Shown here: piece after piece, positions 7,778-17,119 of the stretch
Numbering within the stretch: position 1 is the first letter of the stretch
How the letters are laid out: each line of letters opens with the position of its first letter
Made by a program: the position numbers and the translations under genes
Notes under the pieces: model-generated
Told to the model about the DNA's origin: nothing
Databases searched by the model: none
Seen by the model: only the letters and a program-made list of their open reading frames with translations
From: Helicobacter sp.
GTDB taxonomy: Bacteria > Campylobacterota > Campylobacteria > Campylobacterales > Helicobacteraceae
Assembly (NCBI GenBank): GCA_022511145.1
Contig: JAFLSC010000010.1
Coordinates: 1 to 56,279 of the forward strand
DNA: 56,279 bases
Direction of reading: 5' to 3'

Positions 7778-9034
7778 TGGAGAAAGATAAAATAATGGGG
7801 GGGGGGGGGGACAAATGCGTATTTAGAAACCTTATCTAAAGATTTAGTATTTAAACAAATTGATGAAAATAACAACACAATCTACGGGGATTTAAGCAAA
7901 CAATGCAATTTAAAATTTGAGTTTAAAGGTAAGGATAATATCCTATTCTTTGCAGGTTCAAGTGCTAATTTGAATATCTCTTTTAGTGGTAATAATGCCC
8001 TTGTTTTTGTGGGGGATAGAGTTACGATGAGGGGAAAAACTGATATAAGAACAAATGGACTTTTATTTGTCGGGCAAAATTCAACTTTTAATAGTATAAT
8101 GATTCTGCTTCACGAAGGTAAAAATATAATTTTTGGCAATGATTGTATGTTTTCTTGGAATATTTGGCTAAGAAACGGTGATGCTCATATGATTTATGAT
8201 TCCAAAACGCACCAAAGAACAAATTTTAGCAAAAGTATTTATATAGGCGACCATATTTGGTACGGACAAGAAGTTGCCATTTTAAAAGGTGTTTTTGTGG
8301 CAAGTGGGAGTGTGCTAGGTGCAAAAAGCGTAAATAGTGGCGGAATGAAATTTTCAAATGCTATTTATGCTGGGAATCCTGCAAAATTAATTAAAGAGGG
8401 GATTTTTTGGAGTAGGGAAAGTTCTTGTGATTGCGAACAAACTAAACAATATGAATTTAATGAGAGAAAAGATTTCATCTATGAATTTGAAAAAGAGGTT
8501 TTCTTAAATCCTATTTTATTAGAACAAGAACTTGATAAGCTTGAGAGTGCTTTACAAAAGCTTGAGTTTGTGTTTGATTATATCCACAATAATACCCATA
8601 AAAATCGTTTTGCTTTGTTTGAAAATAGTGATACAAGTGAATGTATGCTTTATAAAGATGAAAGCAAACCTGCCTTTAAAACTTTAAAATTTAAGACAAT
8701 AAAAAATCCTGCAGTTTTTAGGGTAAAAAATTCCCTCTCTTATCGCTTAGGGCAAATAATGATAAGTCATTCAAAATCTTTTAAAGGTTATTTAACAATG
8801 CCTTTTACTTTGTTTAAGTGTTCAAAAGAATTTAAGCAAAATCGCACAAAACAAAAATTAGAGGGTATAAAAATCCCACCTTTAGAAAATTTAATAGATT
8901 ACAAACAAAGCTTAGCTTGCAAAAATCATCTCTCTTATAAGCTTGGCTCTGCTCTTATTAAAGCTCATAAAGCTTGGTATAAAGGGGGTTATATTTGGCT
9001 GTGTTTTGAGATTTTTAAAATCAAAAGAGCTTGA
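7778..9034 (+). CDS. Phase-variable left-handed beta-helix acyltransferase
   Basis: Reading from ATG 7778 (CAGGAG 7 nt upstream) through a run of 13 G (7798-7810) gives an uninterrupted 418-residue protein, so the gene is ON as read. The start is MEKDKIMGGGG, followed by a hexapeptide-repeat domain (about residues 50-205) with FVGDRVTMRG, IYIGDHIWYGQ and IYAGNPAKLI, typical of O-acetyltransferases of surface polysaccharides. The C-terminus carries two copies of a motif SY(R/K)LG...K...Y (about 8731-8820 and 8921-9015), as in Campylobacter/Helicobacter sugar-modifying enzymes. A start at TTG 7970 would miss the first coil. The substrate is probably LOS, capsule or flagellar sugar, by inference. 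Confidence 0.85.
7798..7810 (+). repeat. Poly-G contingency tract (G13)
   Basis: Thirteen consecutive G residues beginning with the last base of codon 7 of the acyltransferase gene. Such tracts slip during replication in Helicobacter and Campylobacter. With 13 G the frame stays open to 9034; gain or loss of one G would end translation soon after. Confidence 0.93.
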
Positions 9035-9110
9035 TTGCTTTGTTATTATCATTTTTAAAAGTTAGATTGCTTCAGCTATCGCCTTGCAATGATAAGGGGA
9101 ATTACAATAA
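9032..9110. repeat. Dispersed intergenic repeat, copy 1
   Basis: Intergenic element containing GATTGCTTTGTTATTATCATT at 9032-9052 (21 nt identical to 11250-11270) and CTTGCAATGATAAGG further on. It belongs to the family of GTCATTGCGA / TCGCAATGA palindromic elements seen at several gene ends in this window. It occupies much of the gap between the acyltransferase and mscS. Confidence 0.6.
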
Positions 9111-9264
9111 CAAAAGAAATTGCAATGGTGAGAAAATCCCACAATAATAAGGTAGTGTGTTAGGCGTTTATAAAATCTCCAAAACTTTAATCATAAATTC
9201 AAGTTTATCAAATATTTGTTATAATAATTTTCAATAAAATTTTTAATCTAGGCAGGAGAAAGTG

Positions 9265-11199
9265 ATGAAAAAAATTCTTTTACTTTTAGCGTTTTTGATT
9301 TCAAGTGTGATTGCCGCACCCCAAACTGATAATTTGGATTCTAATCAAAGCATAGAGAAAAATCAAACCGCAGAGGAAACCCAAGCCGCACCCGAGAGCG
9401 AAACAAAAAGCAGAAATATTTACAATCTATTGCGTGAATATGTGGTTTTAAACCAAAAACTTGAAGAATACAAAAGCGATGAAAAAAATACTAATGAAGA
9501 GACATTAAACGATTTAAAAAAGAGAAAAAACCAAATTCTTGAACGTATCCCCCTACTCATTGCTGAACAAGAAGTTGATGAGGAAAAAACTAAAGAATTT
9601 TTTAGAACCCAAAAAGAATTAGAACTTTTGCAGCTCAAAAACAAAAACAATGACTTTATTTATGCCAAAACCACACTAGATTTGACTTATTTAAATATTA
9701 TTGAGAGTTTTTATACCTCTTTGCTTGATATTGAAAAACTTTTCAAAAACAATGCTAACAGCAACACTTTAATTAAAACCATAGACCAAGCAATACAAAA
9801 TTTAGCAAAAAGTGCAAATTATGATATAACAGAGCAAAAAGAGAGGATTAAAAACCATAAAGAATTAGAGGAACTAAACGAAAAAGAAAGGCATATCAGC
9901 TTTGTTGTGATTTCTTTTAATGAGATTTTTAGATACTTTAAAAATAATGCAAATCTGCTTGAGAGTAATTACTTTTTTAGCACACTTAAGCTGCAACTTT
10001 GGATTGATAGGATTAATGATTTTGTCAATATTAGTTTTCTTAATGCCGGTAAAATCATTGTTTCAATCTTTGTGATTGTGTTTTTTGCCTCCTTAAGACA
10101 TTTCTTTTCTTATATGCTTTACTTTTTTCTTGTCAAAATTATTTATCGTAAAAACAAAGAATTTGACCCTGAAACGATTAGGAGTATCTTTGTAGAAAAG
10201 ATTAAAAAGCCTGTGGGGTATTTGCTTCTTGTTTATGCTTTAAATATTTGTTTTTCAATCCTTTTTTATCCTGCTCCTATCCCACCTAAACTTTCAAATC
10301 TTTTTTATATTATCTATGCGGTTTTTATTACTTGGACAATCCTTGTGATTTTGGATAGTTATGGTGTAGTTTTTGTCTCAAAATTTGCAGAAAAGAGCGG
10401 AAAAAAGGAGATTGTTAATTTATCGGTAAAAATTTTGTATTTTATTATTATCATTATTGCGGTTCTTTTTGTGCTATCTCAACTAGGATTTAATATTTCA
10501 ACTATCATTGCTTCACTAGGGATTGGAGGCTTAGCAGTAGCTTTGGCGGCTAAGGATATTATTGAAAATTTCTTTGCTTCCGTGCTGCTTTTGTTTGATG
10601 ATAGTTTCAATCAAGGCGATTGGATTAAAATCGGAGGAATAGAAGGAAATGTCGTTGAAACAGGGCTTAGAAAAACAAGCATACGGACTTTTGATAATTC
10701 TTTGGTTTTTTTACCCAACTCTTTAATTATGGCTGCAAATATCGAAAATTTAAGCAAAAGGCGAATGGGACGCAGAATGAAAACTTATGTTGGTGTAACT
10801 TATGATGCTACCACAACGCAGCTTGAAGCTTGCGTCAAAGATTTAAGGAATTTTATCAATACCTGCCCTTTGATTGCACACGAAGATGACAAGGCTTTGA
10901 AATACGGGGATTACAGAGCAAAATACCGCCAAAATTTAGTTTCAATTGATGATTTGGAAGGTTACAAAAAGGCTTCTTATGTAACTTTGAGTGATTTTGG
11001 TGAAAGTTCAATCAATATTGAACTTGATTTTTATATCAAAAGTATTTTGGGTAAAGATTTCAAAGAAGCTAGACATATAATTTTGCTTGAGGTAATGAAA
11101 ATCGTTGAAAAAAATGGACTCTCTTTTGCTTTTCCAAGCCGCAGCATTTATTTGGAAAATTTTCCACCAAAACTTAAGGATTTGGGAACTAAGCAATAA
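9265..11199 (+). CDS. MscS-family mechanosensitive channel
   Basis: A 644-residue inner-membrane channel that opens on osmotic downshock. It begins with a signal peptide (MKKILLLLAFLISSVIAAP), then a long coiled-coil periplasmic part (about 20-225), several membrane helices (about 255-410), and the MscS pore helix GIGGLAVALAAKDIIENFF. The beta domain follows (DWIKIGGIEGNVVETGLRKT), then a C-terminal vestibule. The long periplasmic extension makes it a large MscK/YbiO-like member. I chose ATG 9265 because AGGAG lies 6 nt before it; the GTG directly upstream is less well placed. Confidence 0.92.
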   Translation: MKKILLLLAFLISSVIAAPQTDNLDSNQSIEKNQTAEETQAAPESETKSRNIYNLLREYVVLNQKLEEYKSDEKNTNEETLNDLKKRKNQILERIPLLIAEQEVDEEKTKEFFRTQKELELLQLKNKNNDFIYAKTTLDLTYLNIIESFYTSLLDIEKLFKNNANSNTLIKTIDQAIQNLAKSANYDITEQKERIKNHKELEELNEKERHISFVVISFNEIFRYFKNNANLLESNYFFSTLKLQLWIDRINDFVNISFLNAGKIIVSIFVIVFFASLRHFFSYMLYFFLVKIIYRKNKEFDPETIRSIFVEKIKKPVGYLLLVYALNICFSILFYPAPIPPKLSNLFYIIYAVFITWTILVILDSYGVVFVSKFAEKSGKKEIVNLSVKILYFIIIIIAVLFVLSQLGFNISTIIASLGIGGLAVALAAKDIIENFFASVLLLFDDSFNQGDWIKIGGIEGNVVETGLRKTSIRTFDNSLVFLPNSLIMAANIENLSKRRMGRRMKTYVGVTYDATTTQLEACVKDLRNFINTCPLIAHEDDKALKYGDYRAKYRQNLVSIDDLEGYKKASYVTLSDFGESSINIELDFYIKSILGKDFKEARHIILLEVMKIVEKNGLSFAFPSRSIYLENFPPKLKDLGTKQ

Positions 11200-11205
11200 A
11201 TCATT

Positions 11206-11285
11206 CCTCTCGTCATTGCGAGAGGCTCTGCCTCGTGGCAATCTCTTTAGATTGCTTTGTTATTATCATTCCTTGCAATGATGAA
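11206..11285. repeat. Dispersed palindromic intergenic repeat, copy 2
   Basis: Contains the hairpin CCTCTCG-TCATT-GCGAGAGG (about 11205-11224), then GTGGCAATCTCTTTAGATTG and CTTGCAATGATGA, i.e. an outer palindrome bounded by GTCATTGCGAG and its complement. It lies between the convergent mscS and alaS genes and may help terminate both transcripts. It shares 21 nt exactly with the copy at 9032. Confidence 0.65.
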
Positions 11286-11317
11286 AGAAAAATTGTGTAA
11301 TGACAACCAAGATGCCC

Positions 11318-13957
11318 TTAAGCCCCTAATTCCTCTATTGCAATCGCTCTTGCTTTCTCTAAAGCCTCTTGGATTTTGCTTATATCCTTGCCACCAGCTG
11401 TGGCAAAATCATCTCGACCACCACCATTGCCACCTAAGATTTGTGCAGTTTGCTTCACCCAAGCTCCTGCTTTAAGATTGGCATTTTTGATTCCTGCTGT
11501 GATTGCAATCTTACCCTTAGATTCAGTAACGAGCAAAATCGCCACTTTGTCATTTTCATTTTTGCTTTTATCAACAATCTCTTTTGCCTCGCTAGACTCT
11601 ACACTAAGTTTTGAGATGATAAGCTTCACTCCTCCTATCTCCTCATAATCGAGATTCCCTACATTTTGGGTTGTTTTATTAGCTTTAGTTTTGTATTCAT
11701 TCACTTGAGTTTTAAGCTTTTGTATCCCTTGTAGAATATCTTGATTTTTTAGAGATTCTCTAGCCAAATTTAAGGTTTCTAGGGCAGCTTTGCCGTATTC
11801 ATAAGCGGCTTTTCCACACACTGCTTCAATGCGTCTTACACCGCTACTCACGCCACTTTCTTTAGTAATATAAAAACTTCCGATATGAGCGGTATTTTCA
11901 ACGTGAATCCCACCGCATAATTCCACAGAATCCCCAAAGGTAATAACACGCACAATATCCCCATACTTCTCTCCAAAAAGAGCCATAGCACCCTTTGCTT
12001 TTGCTTCTTTTATCCCCATATTTTCGCACTTTTGAGGATTTCTTGCAAAAATTTGACGATTGACATTTTCTTGGATTTGAATAAGCTCCTCTTGCGTTAA
12101 TGCTTTAGGGTGAGAGAAGTCAAAACGCAAACGATTTGATTCTACCAAACTTCCTGCTTGAGCGATATGACTGCCTAATATCTCCCTTAGAGCTAAATGC
12201 AATAAATGCGTAGCAGAGTGATGTTTGGCTATCTCAAAGCGAGATTCATCGACTTTTGCTAAAACTTCTTGATTGATTTTAATCTCACTTTGGGATTCAA
12301 TCATAGAGAGGTTAAGCCCAAAATATTTTTGCGTATCAAGCACTTTGGCTAAGATTTGAGAATCACTCATTAAAATACCGCTATCCCCAATGGGTCCCCC
12401 ACTTTGTGGATAAAAAGGCGTTTGCTCTAGCATTACAAATCCTCTCTCACCTTTTTTAAGCGAAGGGATTTGATGAAAATCTTTATCTAAGAGGGCTAAA
12501 ATCTTTGTATTATGTTGTGTTTTTTCATAGCCCACAAAAAGATTTTCCCCAAAATTTTTTAATAGTGCATTAAAATCCCCCTCTTTAATACTATCGCCAC
12601 TTCCCTTCCAACTCGCTTTAGCTTTAGCTTTTTGCTCATTCATACAAATTTCAAAACGAGGCATATCAATTTGAATATGATGCTCTTTAAGCATATCTTG
12701 AGTTAAATCAAGCGGAAAACCATAAGTATCATAGAGTTTAAAGGCAGTCTCGCCACTGAAATATTCTTGATGATTGTCTTTTAGGGCTTTAAGTTCTTTA
12801 TTAAATAGGCTCATACCATTTTCTAGGGTTTCAAAAAATCGCTCTTCTTCCCCCTTGCATTGCTCGATAATTGCTTTTTTACGCTCTTTGAGATAGGTAT
12901 AATGCTCACCCATACTCTCACACACAACCCCGACAACCTCACATAAAAAAGGTTTCTTGAGTCCTAACAAATACCCGTGTCTAATAGCTCTACGCAAAAT
13001 CCTGCGAAGCACATAACCTCTACCCTCTTTATCAAAATTCACCCCTTGTGCGAGTAAAAAGGCAACACTTCTAGCGTGGTCTGCAATCACGCGGAAACTT
13101 GCTTGAATATGCTTGATTTGGGTAAGCTTAGAGGAATCAAATCCAAAAAGATTATCAAGCACTTCATTATCATAGTAATATTTCTCGCCTGTAAGTTTTT
13201 CAATACAACTCATAAGCGGTGCAAAAAGTGAGGTATCAAAATTATTGATTTTACCTTCTAATAAAGCAATCACACGTTCTAATCCCATACCTGTATCAAT
13301 ACTAGGTTTAGGTAATAGCTTACGCACCCCGTCTTTTTGCTCATATTGCATAAAAACAAGATTCCAAATCTCCAAAAACCTATCGCCCTCGCCCCCAAAG
13401 TAATCTTCGCTAGAGTGAAAATACTTCTCGCCTTGATCCACATAAATTTCACTGCAAGGTCCGCAAGGTCCGCTATCCCCCATTTGCCAAAAATTATCTT
13501 TATCGCCCATACGCTTAATGCGGCTAGGTTCTATATGTTTGCACCATAACTCATAAGCTTCATCATCGCTTTCGTGAATAGTAACATATAAAAGACTCTT
13601 ATCAAAACCTAATTCTTTGGTTACAAACTCCCACGCGAAACTAATTGCCTCTTCTTTAAAATAATCCCCAAAACTAAAATTCCCTAACATTTCAAAAAGC
13701 GTATGATGACGTGCAGTATAACCTACATTTTCCAAATCATTATGTTTTCCGCCTGCTCGAATACACAACTGCGAACTTGTCGCCTTTGGCGGCGTAGGAG
13801 TAGGAATCTTGTTTGTAAAAATGTCTTTAAATTGCACCATTCCTGCATTTGTAAAAAGCAAACTCGCATCATCAGGAACAAGAGGCATAGAATCATAGAT
13901 TTTATGCCCTTTTTGTGCGAAAAAATTAAGGTATTGTGTCCGAATATCCTTTTTCAT
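11318..13957 (-). CDS. alaS: Alanine--tRNA ligase
   Basis: An 879-residue cytosolic class II synthetase charging tRNA-Ala. The N-terminal catalytic domain starts with IRTQYLNFFAQKGHKI and contains SLLFTNAGMVQFK. The editing domain has the zinc/hydrolysis motif HHSATHLLH and the paired CGGIHV. The C-terminal Gly-rich segment ILGGNGGGRDDFATAGG is the usual C-Ala/DHHA1 end. The length is normal. ATG 13957 is about 120 nt from the divergent rho promoter. It ends convergently with mscS across a repeat. Confidence 0.97.
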   Translation of the reverse strand: MKKDIRTQYLNFFAQKGHKIYDSMPLVPDDASLLFTNAGMVQFKDIFTNKIPTPTPPKATSSQLCIRAGGKHNDLENVGYTARHHTLFEMLGNFSFGDYFKEEAISFAWEFVTKELGFDKSLLYVTIHESDDEAYELWCKHIEPSRIKRMGDKDNFWQMGDSGPCGPCSEIYVDQGEKYFHSSEDYFGGEGDRFLEIWNLVFMQYEQKDGVRKLLPKPSIDTGMGLERVIALLEGKINNFDTSLFAPLMSCIEKLTGEKYYYDNEVLDNLFGFDSSKLTQIKHIQASFRVIADHARSVAFLLAQGVNFDKEGRGYVLRRILRRAIRHGYLLGLKKPFLCEVVGVVCESMGEHYTYLKERKKAIIEQCKGEEERFFETLENGMSLFNKELKALKDNHQEYFSGETAFKLYDTYGFPLDLTQDMLKEHHIQIDMPRFEICMNEQKAKAKASWKGSGDSIKEGDFNALLKNFGENLFVGYEKTQHNTKILALLDKDFHQIPSLKKGERGFVMLEQTPFYPQSGGPIGDSGILMSDSQILAKVLDTQKYFGLNLSMIESQSEIKINQEVLAKVDESRFEIAKHHSATHLLHLALREILGSHIAQAGSLVESNRLRFDFSHPKALTQEELIQIQENVNRQIFARNPQKCENMGIKEAKAKGAMALFGEKYGDIVRVITFGDSVELCGGIHVENTAHIGSFYITKESGVSSGVRRIEAVCGKAAYEYGKAALETLNLARESLKNQDILQGIQKLKTQVNEYKTKANKTTQNVGNLDYEEIGGVKLIISKLSVESSEAKEIVDKSKNENDKVAILLVTESKGKIAITAGIKNANLKAGAWVKQTAQILGGNGGGRDDFATAGGKDISKIQEALEKARAIAIEELGA

Positions 13958-14078
13958 TCAATAACCTTTGAAAATAAAAATTCTACTAAGTTTGCAATAA
14001 ATGCTTCCTTATAATCTTAAAAATAAGCAAATACAATTCCATTTCAATTTTATTTTATTCTCGATTTTATTTTTGGGC

Positions 14079-14107
14079 TTGACAAGGTCAATCTTTTAGA
14101 ATAAAAT
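14079..14107 (+). promoter_or_regulatory. Sigma-70 promoter for rho
   Basis: A -35 TTGACA at 14079-14084 and a -10 TAAAAT at 14102-14107 with a 17-nt spacer. Transcription would start near 14114, leaving a leader of about 110 nt before rho. This is the best consensus promoter noticed in the window. A long leader is common for rho genes, which are often self-attenuated; that regulation is inference here. Confidence 0.75.
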
Positions 14108-14225
14108 ATCCTCTTTAAATCCTGCAAATGATTAACACTTAAAAGAAGAAATCCTAAAATAAGGCTTTCGACTCTCCTAAATCTTAATCTACTAAACTTG
14201 ATATTTGCAGTCTAAAAGGTAAAAA

Positions 14226-15533
14226 ATGAGTGAAAAAGAAATCAAAAAACGCACCCATACGCCCGTTGAGGGGTATAATATTGAGGATTTGAGGGCTAAA
14301 CCTATTGATAAATTAGCAGAAATTGCTAAATCCTTAGGCATTGAAAATCCTCAAGAATTTTTGCGTCAAGAATTGATTTTTGAAATCTTAAAAGCACAAG
14401 TTTCAAAAGGTGGATTTATCCTTTTTACAGGGATTCTTGAAATCACTTCTGAAGGTTATGGATTTTTAAGGGCGATTGATGAAAATTTTTCAGGCACACA
14501 AAATGATGCTTATGTGAGTAACACGCAAATCCGCAGATTTGCCCTAAGAAATGGTGATATTGTAACAGGACAAGTGCGTTCCCCTAAAGACCAAGAACGT
14601 TATTATGCCCTCCTTAAAGTTGAAGCGATTAATTATCAATCCCCAGAAGATATGAAAAATCGCCCTCTTTTTGATAATCTCACTCCCCTATTCCCTACCC
14701 AGCAAATTAAGCTAGAATACAATAGCTTTAAAGTAACAGGGCGAATGCTTGATTTATTTGCCCCCATCGGAAAGGGACAAAGAGCTTTGATTGTTGCACC
14801 TCCAAGGACAGGTAAAACAGAACTAATGAAAGAATTAGCCTATGGGATTGAACACAATCACCCTGAAATTGAACTTATTGTTTTACTTGTTGATGAGCGT
14901 CCAGAAGAAGTTACTGATATGGAGAGAAGCGTAAAAGGCGAGGTGTATAGCTCCACCTTTGATATGCCTGCTAATAATCATACAAGAGTGGCTGAACTTG
15001 TCGTTGAAAAAGCCAAAAGAATGGTGGAGTTAGGAAAAGATGTTGTGATTTTGCTTGATTCTATTACGCGTCTTGCAAGGGCTTATAATGCAGCTACCCC
15101 TAGTAGCGGGAAAATCTTAAGCGGTGGGGTTGATGCTAATGCTTTGCATAAACCTAAACGTTTCTTTGGAGCAGCAAGAAATATCGAGCAAGGCGGCTCT
15201 TTAACAATCATTGCTACCGCACTCATTGAAACAGGCTCTAAAATGGACGAAGTGATTTTTGAGGAATTTAAAGGCACCGGTAATAGTGAAATCGTATTAG
15301 CAAGAAATATTGCTGAACGCAGGATTTATCCTGCAATGGATATTTTAAAAAGTGGAACAAGAAAAGAGGAAATGCTCTTAGGTAATGATAGATTGCAAAA
15401 AGTTTGGGTTTTACGCAATGCAATCCATCAAATGAATAATGAAATTGATGCCTTAAGTTTTTTATATTCCCAAATGCAAAAATCCAAAGACAATGAAGAA
15501 TTTTTAAATATGATGAATGATGATGCGAGTTAG
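14226..15533 (+). CDS. rho: Transcription termination factor Rho
   Basis: A 435-residue hexameric RNA helicase. The N-terminal helical and cold-shock RNA-binding domains cover about 15-125 ([20 protein letters not shown]). The RecA-like ATPase has Walker [10 protein letters not shown] (about 193-201), Walker [16 protein letters not shown], and the Q/R-loop [26 protein letters not shown] region. The length matches H. pylori Rho. Only a weak AAGG precedes ATG 14226. murI follows after 2 nt, so the two are cotranscribed. Confidence 0.97.
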   Translation: MSEKEIKKRTHTPVEGYNIEDLRAKPIDKLAEIAKSLGIENPQEFLRQELIFEILKAQVSKGGFILFTGILEITSEGYGFLRAIDENFSGTQNDAYVSNTQIRRFALRNGDIVTGQVRSPKDQERYYALLKVEAINYQSPEDMKNRPLFDNLTPLFPTQQIKLEYNSFKVTGRMLDLFAPIGKGQRALIVAPPRTGKTELMKELAYGIEHNHPEIELIVLLVDERPEEVTDMERSVKGEVYSSTFDMPANNHTRVAELVVEKAKRMVELGKDVVILLDSITRLARAYNAATPSSGKILSGGVDANALHKPKRFFGAARNIEQGGSLTIIATALIETGSKMDEVIFEEFKGTGNSEIVLARNIAERRIYPAMDILKSGTRKEEMLLGNDRLQKVWVLRNAIHQMNNEIDALSFLYSQMQKSKDNEEFLNMMNDDAS

Positions 15534-15535
15534 AA

Positions 15536-16285
15536 ATGTTTAAAAAAATCGGGGTTTTTGATAGCGGTGCAGGAGGATTGAGCGTTTTAAAAAGCTTGAT
15601 TGCTTCTTGTCATTTTGAACATATTATTTATTATGGGGATACCGCTCGTGTGCCTTATGGTGTCCGCAGTAAAGAAACAATTATCCAATATTCCCTAGAG
15701 GCTATTGAGTTTTTTAGGCAATTTGATTTAGATTTATTAGTGGTTGCGTGCAATACGGTAAGTGCGTATGCCCTAGATTCTATGAAAAAAATTGCTCCTT
15801 TTGAGATTGTGGGAGTGATTGAACCCGGTGTCTTAGCCTTGCAAAACAAAATCCCTTCCAAAGATTCTAAAATCCTGATTTTAGGGACAAAAGCGACAAT
15901 CCAAAGCCACCTTTATCAAAACCTACTCCACCAAAAAGGCTACCAAAATACTTTTGGATTAGCCACAGGACTTTTTGTCCCACTTGTAGAAGAGGGGATT
16001 TTTAAGGGGGAGATTTTGGAAGCAACAATGCGATATTATTTTGCTCAATGCCAAGAAACACCTGATGCTATTATTTTAGGTTGCACACATTTTCCTCTTA
16101 TTGCACCTGCTCTTAGTGCATATTTCAAACATCAAAGCATTCTCATTCATTCAGGTGAAGCGATTATGGAATATTTACATTGCTTTTATCATCTCAAAAA
16201 TACCTATGCAAACACACAAATTGAATTTTTTGCAACAGAGAGCAAAGAAAAGCTTGAATCTATTGCTAAAATATGGTTAGCCTAA
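15536..16285 (+). CDS. murI: Glutamate racemase
   Basis: A 249-residue cytosolic cofactor-independent racemase giving D-glutamate for peptidoglycan. N-terminal IGVFDSGAGGLSVLK is the family signature. The two catalytic Cys lie in VVACNTVSAYA and ILGCTHFPLI. It begins 2 nt after rho. Its stop TAA (16283-16285) overlaps the stop TAG of the convergent minus-strand gene (16282-16284), so the two transcripts must overlap. Confidence 0.96.
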   Translation: MFKKIGVFDSGAGGLSVLKSLIASCHFEHIIYYGDTARVPYGVRSKETIIQYSLEAIEFFRQFDLDLLVVACNTVSAYALDSMKKIAPFEIVGVIEPGVLALQNKIPSKDSKILILGTKATIQSHLYQNLLHQKGYQNTFGLATGLFVPLVEEGIFKGEILEATMRYYFAQCQETPDAIILGCTHFPLIAPALSAYFKHQSILIHSGEAIMEYLHCFYHLKNTYANTQIEFFATESKEKLESIAKIWLA

Positions 16286-17091
16286 TAAACTTCTATTAAG
16301 TCAAATTCTTTGATAATTGTTGGCTTTTTATCCATTGGAGCGGCAAATTCTGTGCCAACTTGATAAATGGGAAGCAGCAAGAAACTTTCTTCTTTTTGGG
16401 GATTTTTAGAGTATAAAATCTTTTCTTGCACTTCTTTTCTCTTTAAATCCGCTTGAGGATTGTCATTGCTTAGCTGTTTTTGCCCTAAAGATTCTTGATA
16501 GATTTTTTTAGGAAACTCAAGAGCGACTTTTTTGAAAGCAGTACTTTGAAAATAGTCTTGTAATTGCCTAACTTTTTGGGCTACATCGCGATAATAATTC
16601 TCCGCTTGAATATCAGCTTGCGTATTTTTCTCCCAAGAATAGCCTTTATTATAAGATTTAATTATCTTTTTCCAATCGCCATTATGAGTTTTTTGCCAAT
16701 ATTTAAGCTCTGAAATAGCAATTTCTGCTGCAAAATTATCATCTTCTACGAGCATTGCTCCTACAAGATTTTGTGTAAAACCATTTTGCTTTAATTGCGG
16801 ATAGCGGTTAATAACGCCCGGAATATAAGCGTGATAGTTCCCAGCACTTGGGTCTTGAAAGTTCATCTTATACACTCCTGCACAAGATTCTTTCCACGCA
16901 ATCGCAGCTAAGGTATAGCCAAAGCCGTCTTTTTCCCCTGCAAGATAGGATTTTAATAACACTTCTTTTTGAAAATTAGAAAAATTCTCTAACGGCACAC
17001 AAGAATTTTTAAATTCTACCTCGGGTACTCCATAGCAAAAATTCCCTAGAAAAATCAATAAAGCTATCCATCGCATAAAATACTTTTGCAT
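16282..17091 (-). CDS. Exported lysozyme-like / lytic transglycosylase-like protein
   Basis: A 269-residue protein with a signal peptide (about 1-21). Residues 45-170 look like a lysozyme-fold domain: the candidate catalytic Glu is E68 in AIAWKESCAG, followed by DPSAGNYHAYI in the place of the SLT Gly-Leu-Met-Gln box, and later KSYNKGYSW. The rest (170-269) is a Gln/Lys-rich tail without motifs. Presumably it acts in the periplasm on peptidoglycan. I chose ATG 17091 because AAGGAG lies 6 nt upstream and the signal peptide starts there; the longer frame would run into the kinase gene. It follows the kinase gene by 28 nt. Confidence 0.75.
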   Translation of the reverse strand: MQKYFMRWIALLIFLGNFCYGVPEVEFKNSCVPLENFSNFQKEVLLKSYLAGEKDGFGYTLAAIAWKESCAGVYKMNFQDPSAGNYHAYIPGVINRYPQLKQNGFTQNLVGAMLVEDDNFAAEIAISELKYWQKTHNGDWKKIIKSYNKGYSWEKNTQADIQAENYYRDVAQKVRQLQDYFQSTAFKKVALEFPKKIYQESLGQKQLSNDNPQADLKRKEVQEKILYSKNPQKEESFLLLPIYQVGTEFAAPMDKKPTIIKEFDLIEVY

Positions 17092-17119
17092 AAAAACTCC
17101 TTTTAAACAAAGATAGCAA

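Noticed and set aside
11257..11648. Plus-strand frames of 72 and 90 codons opposite the alaS 3' end
   Set aside because: They are shadows of the conserved alaS C-terminal domain.
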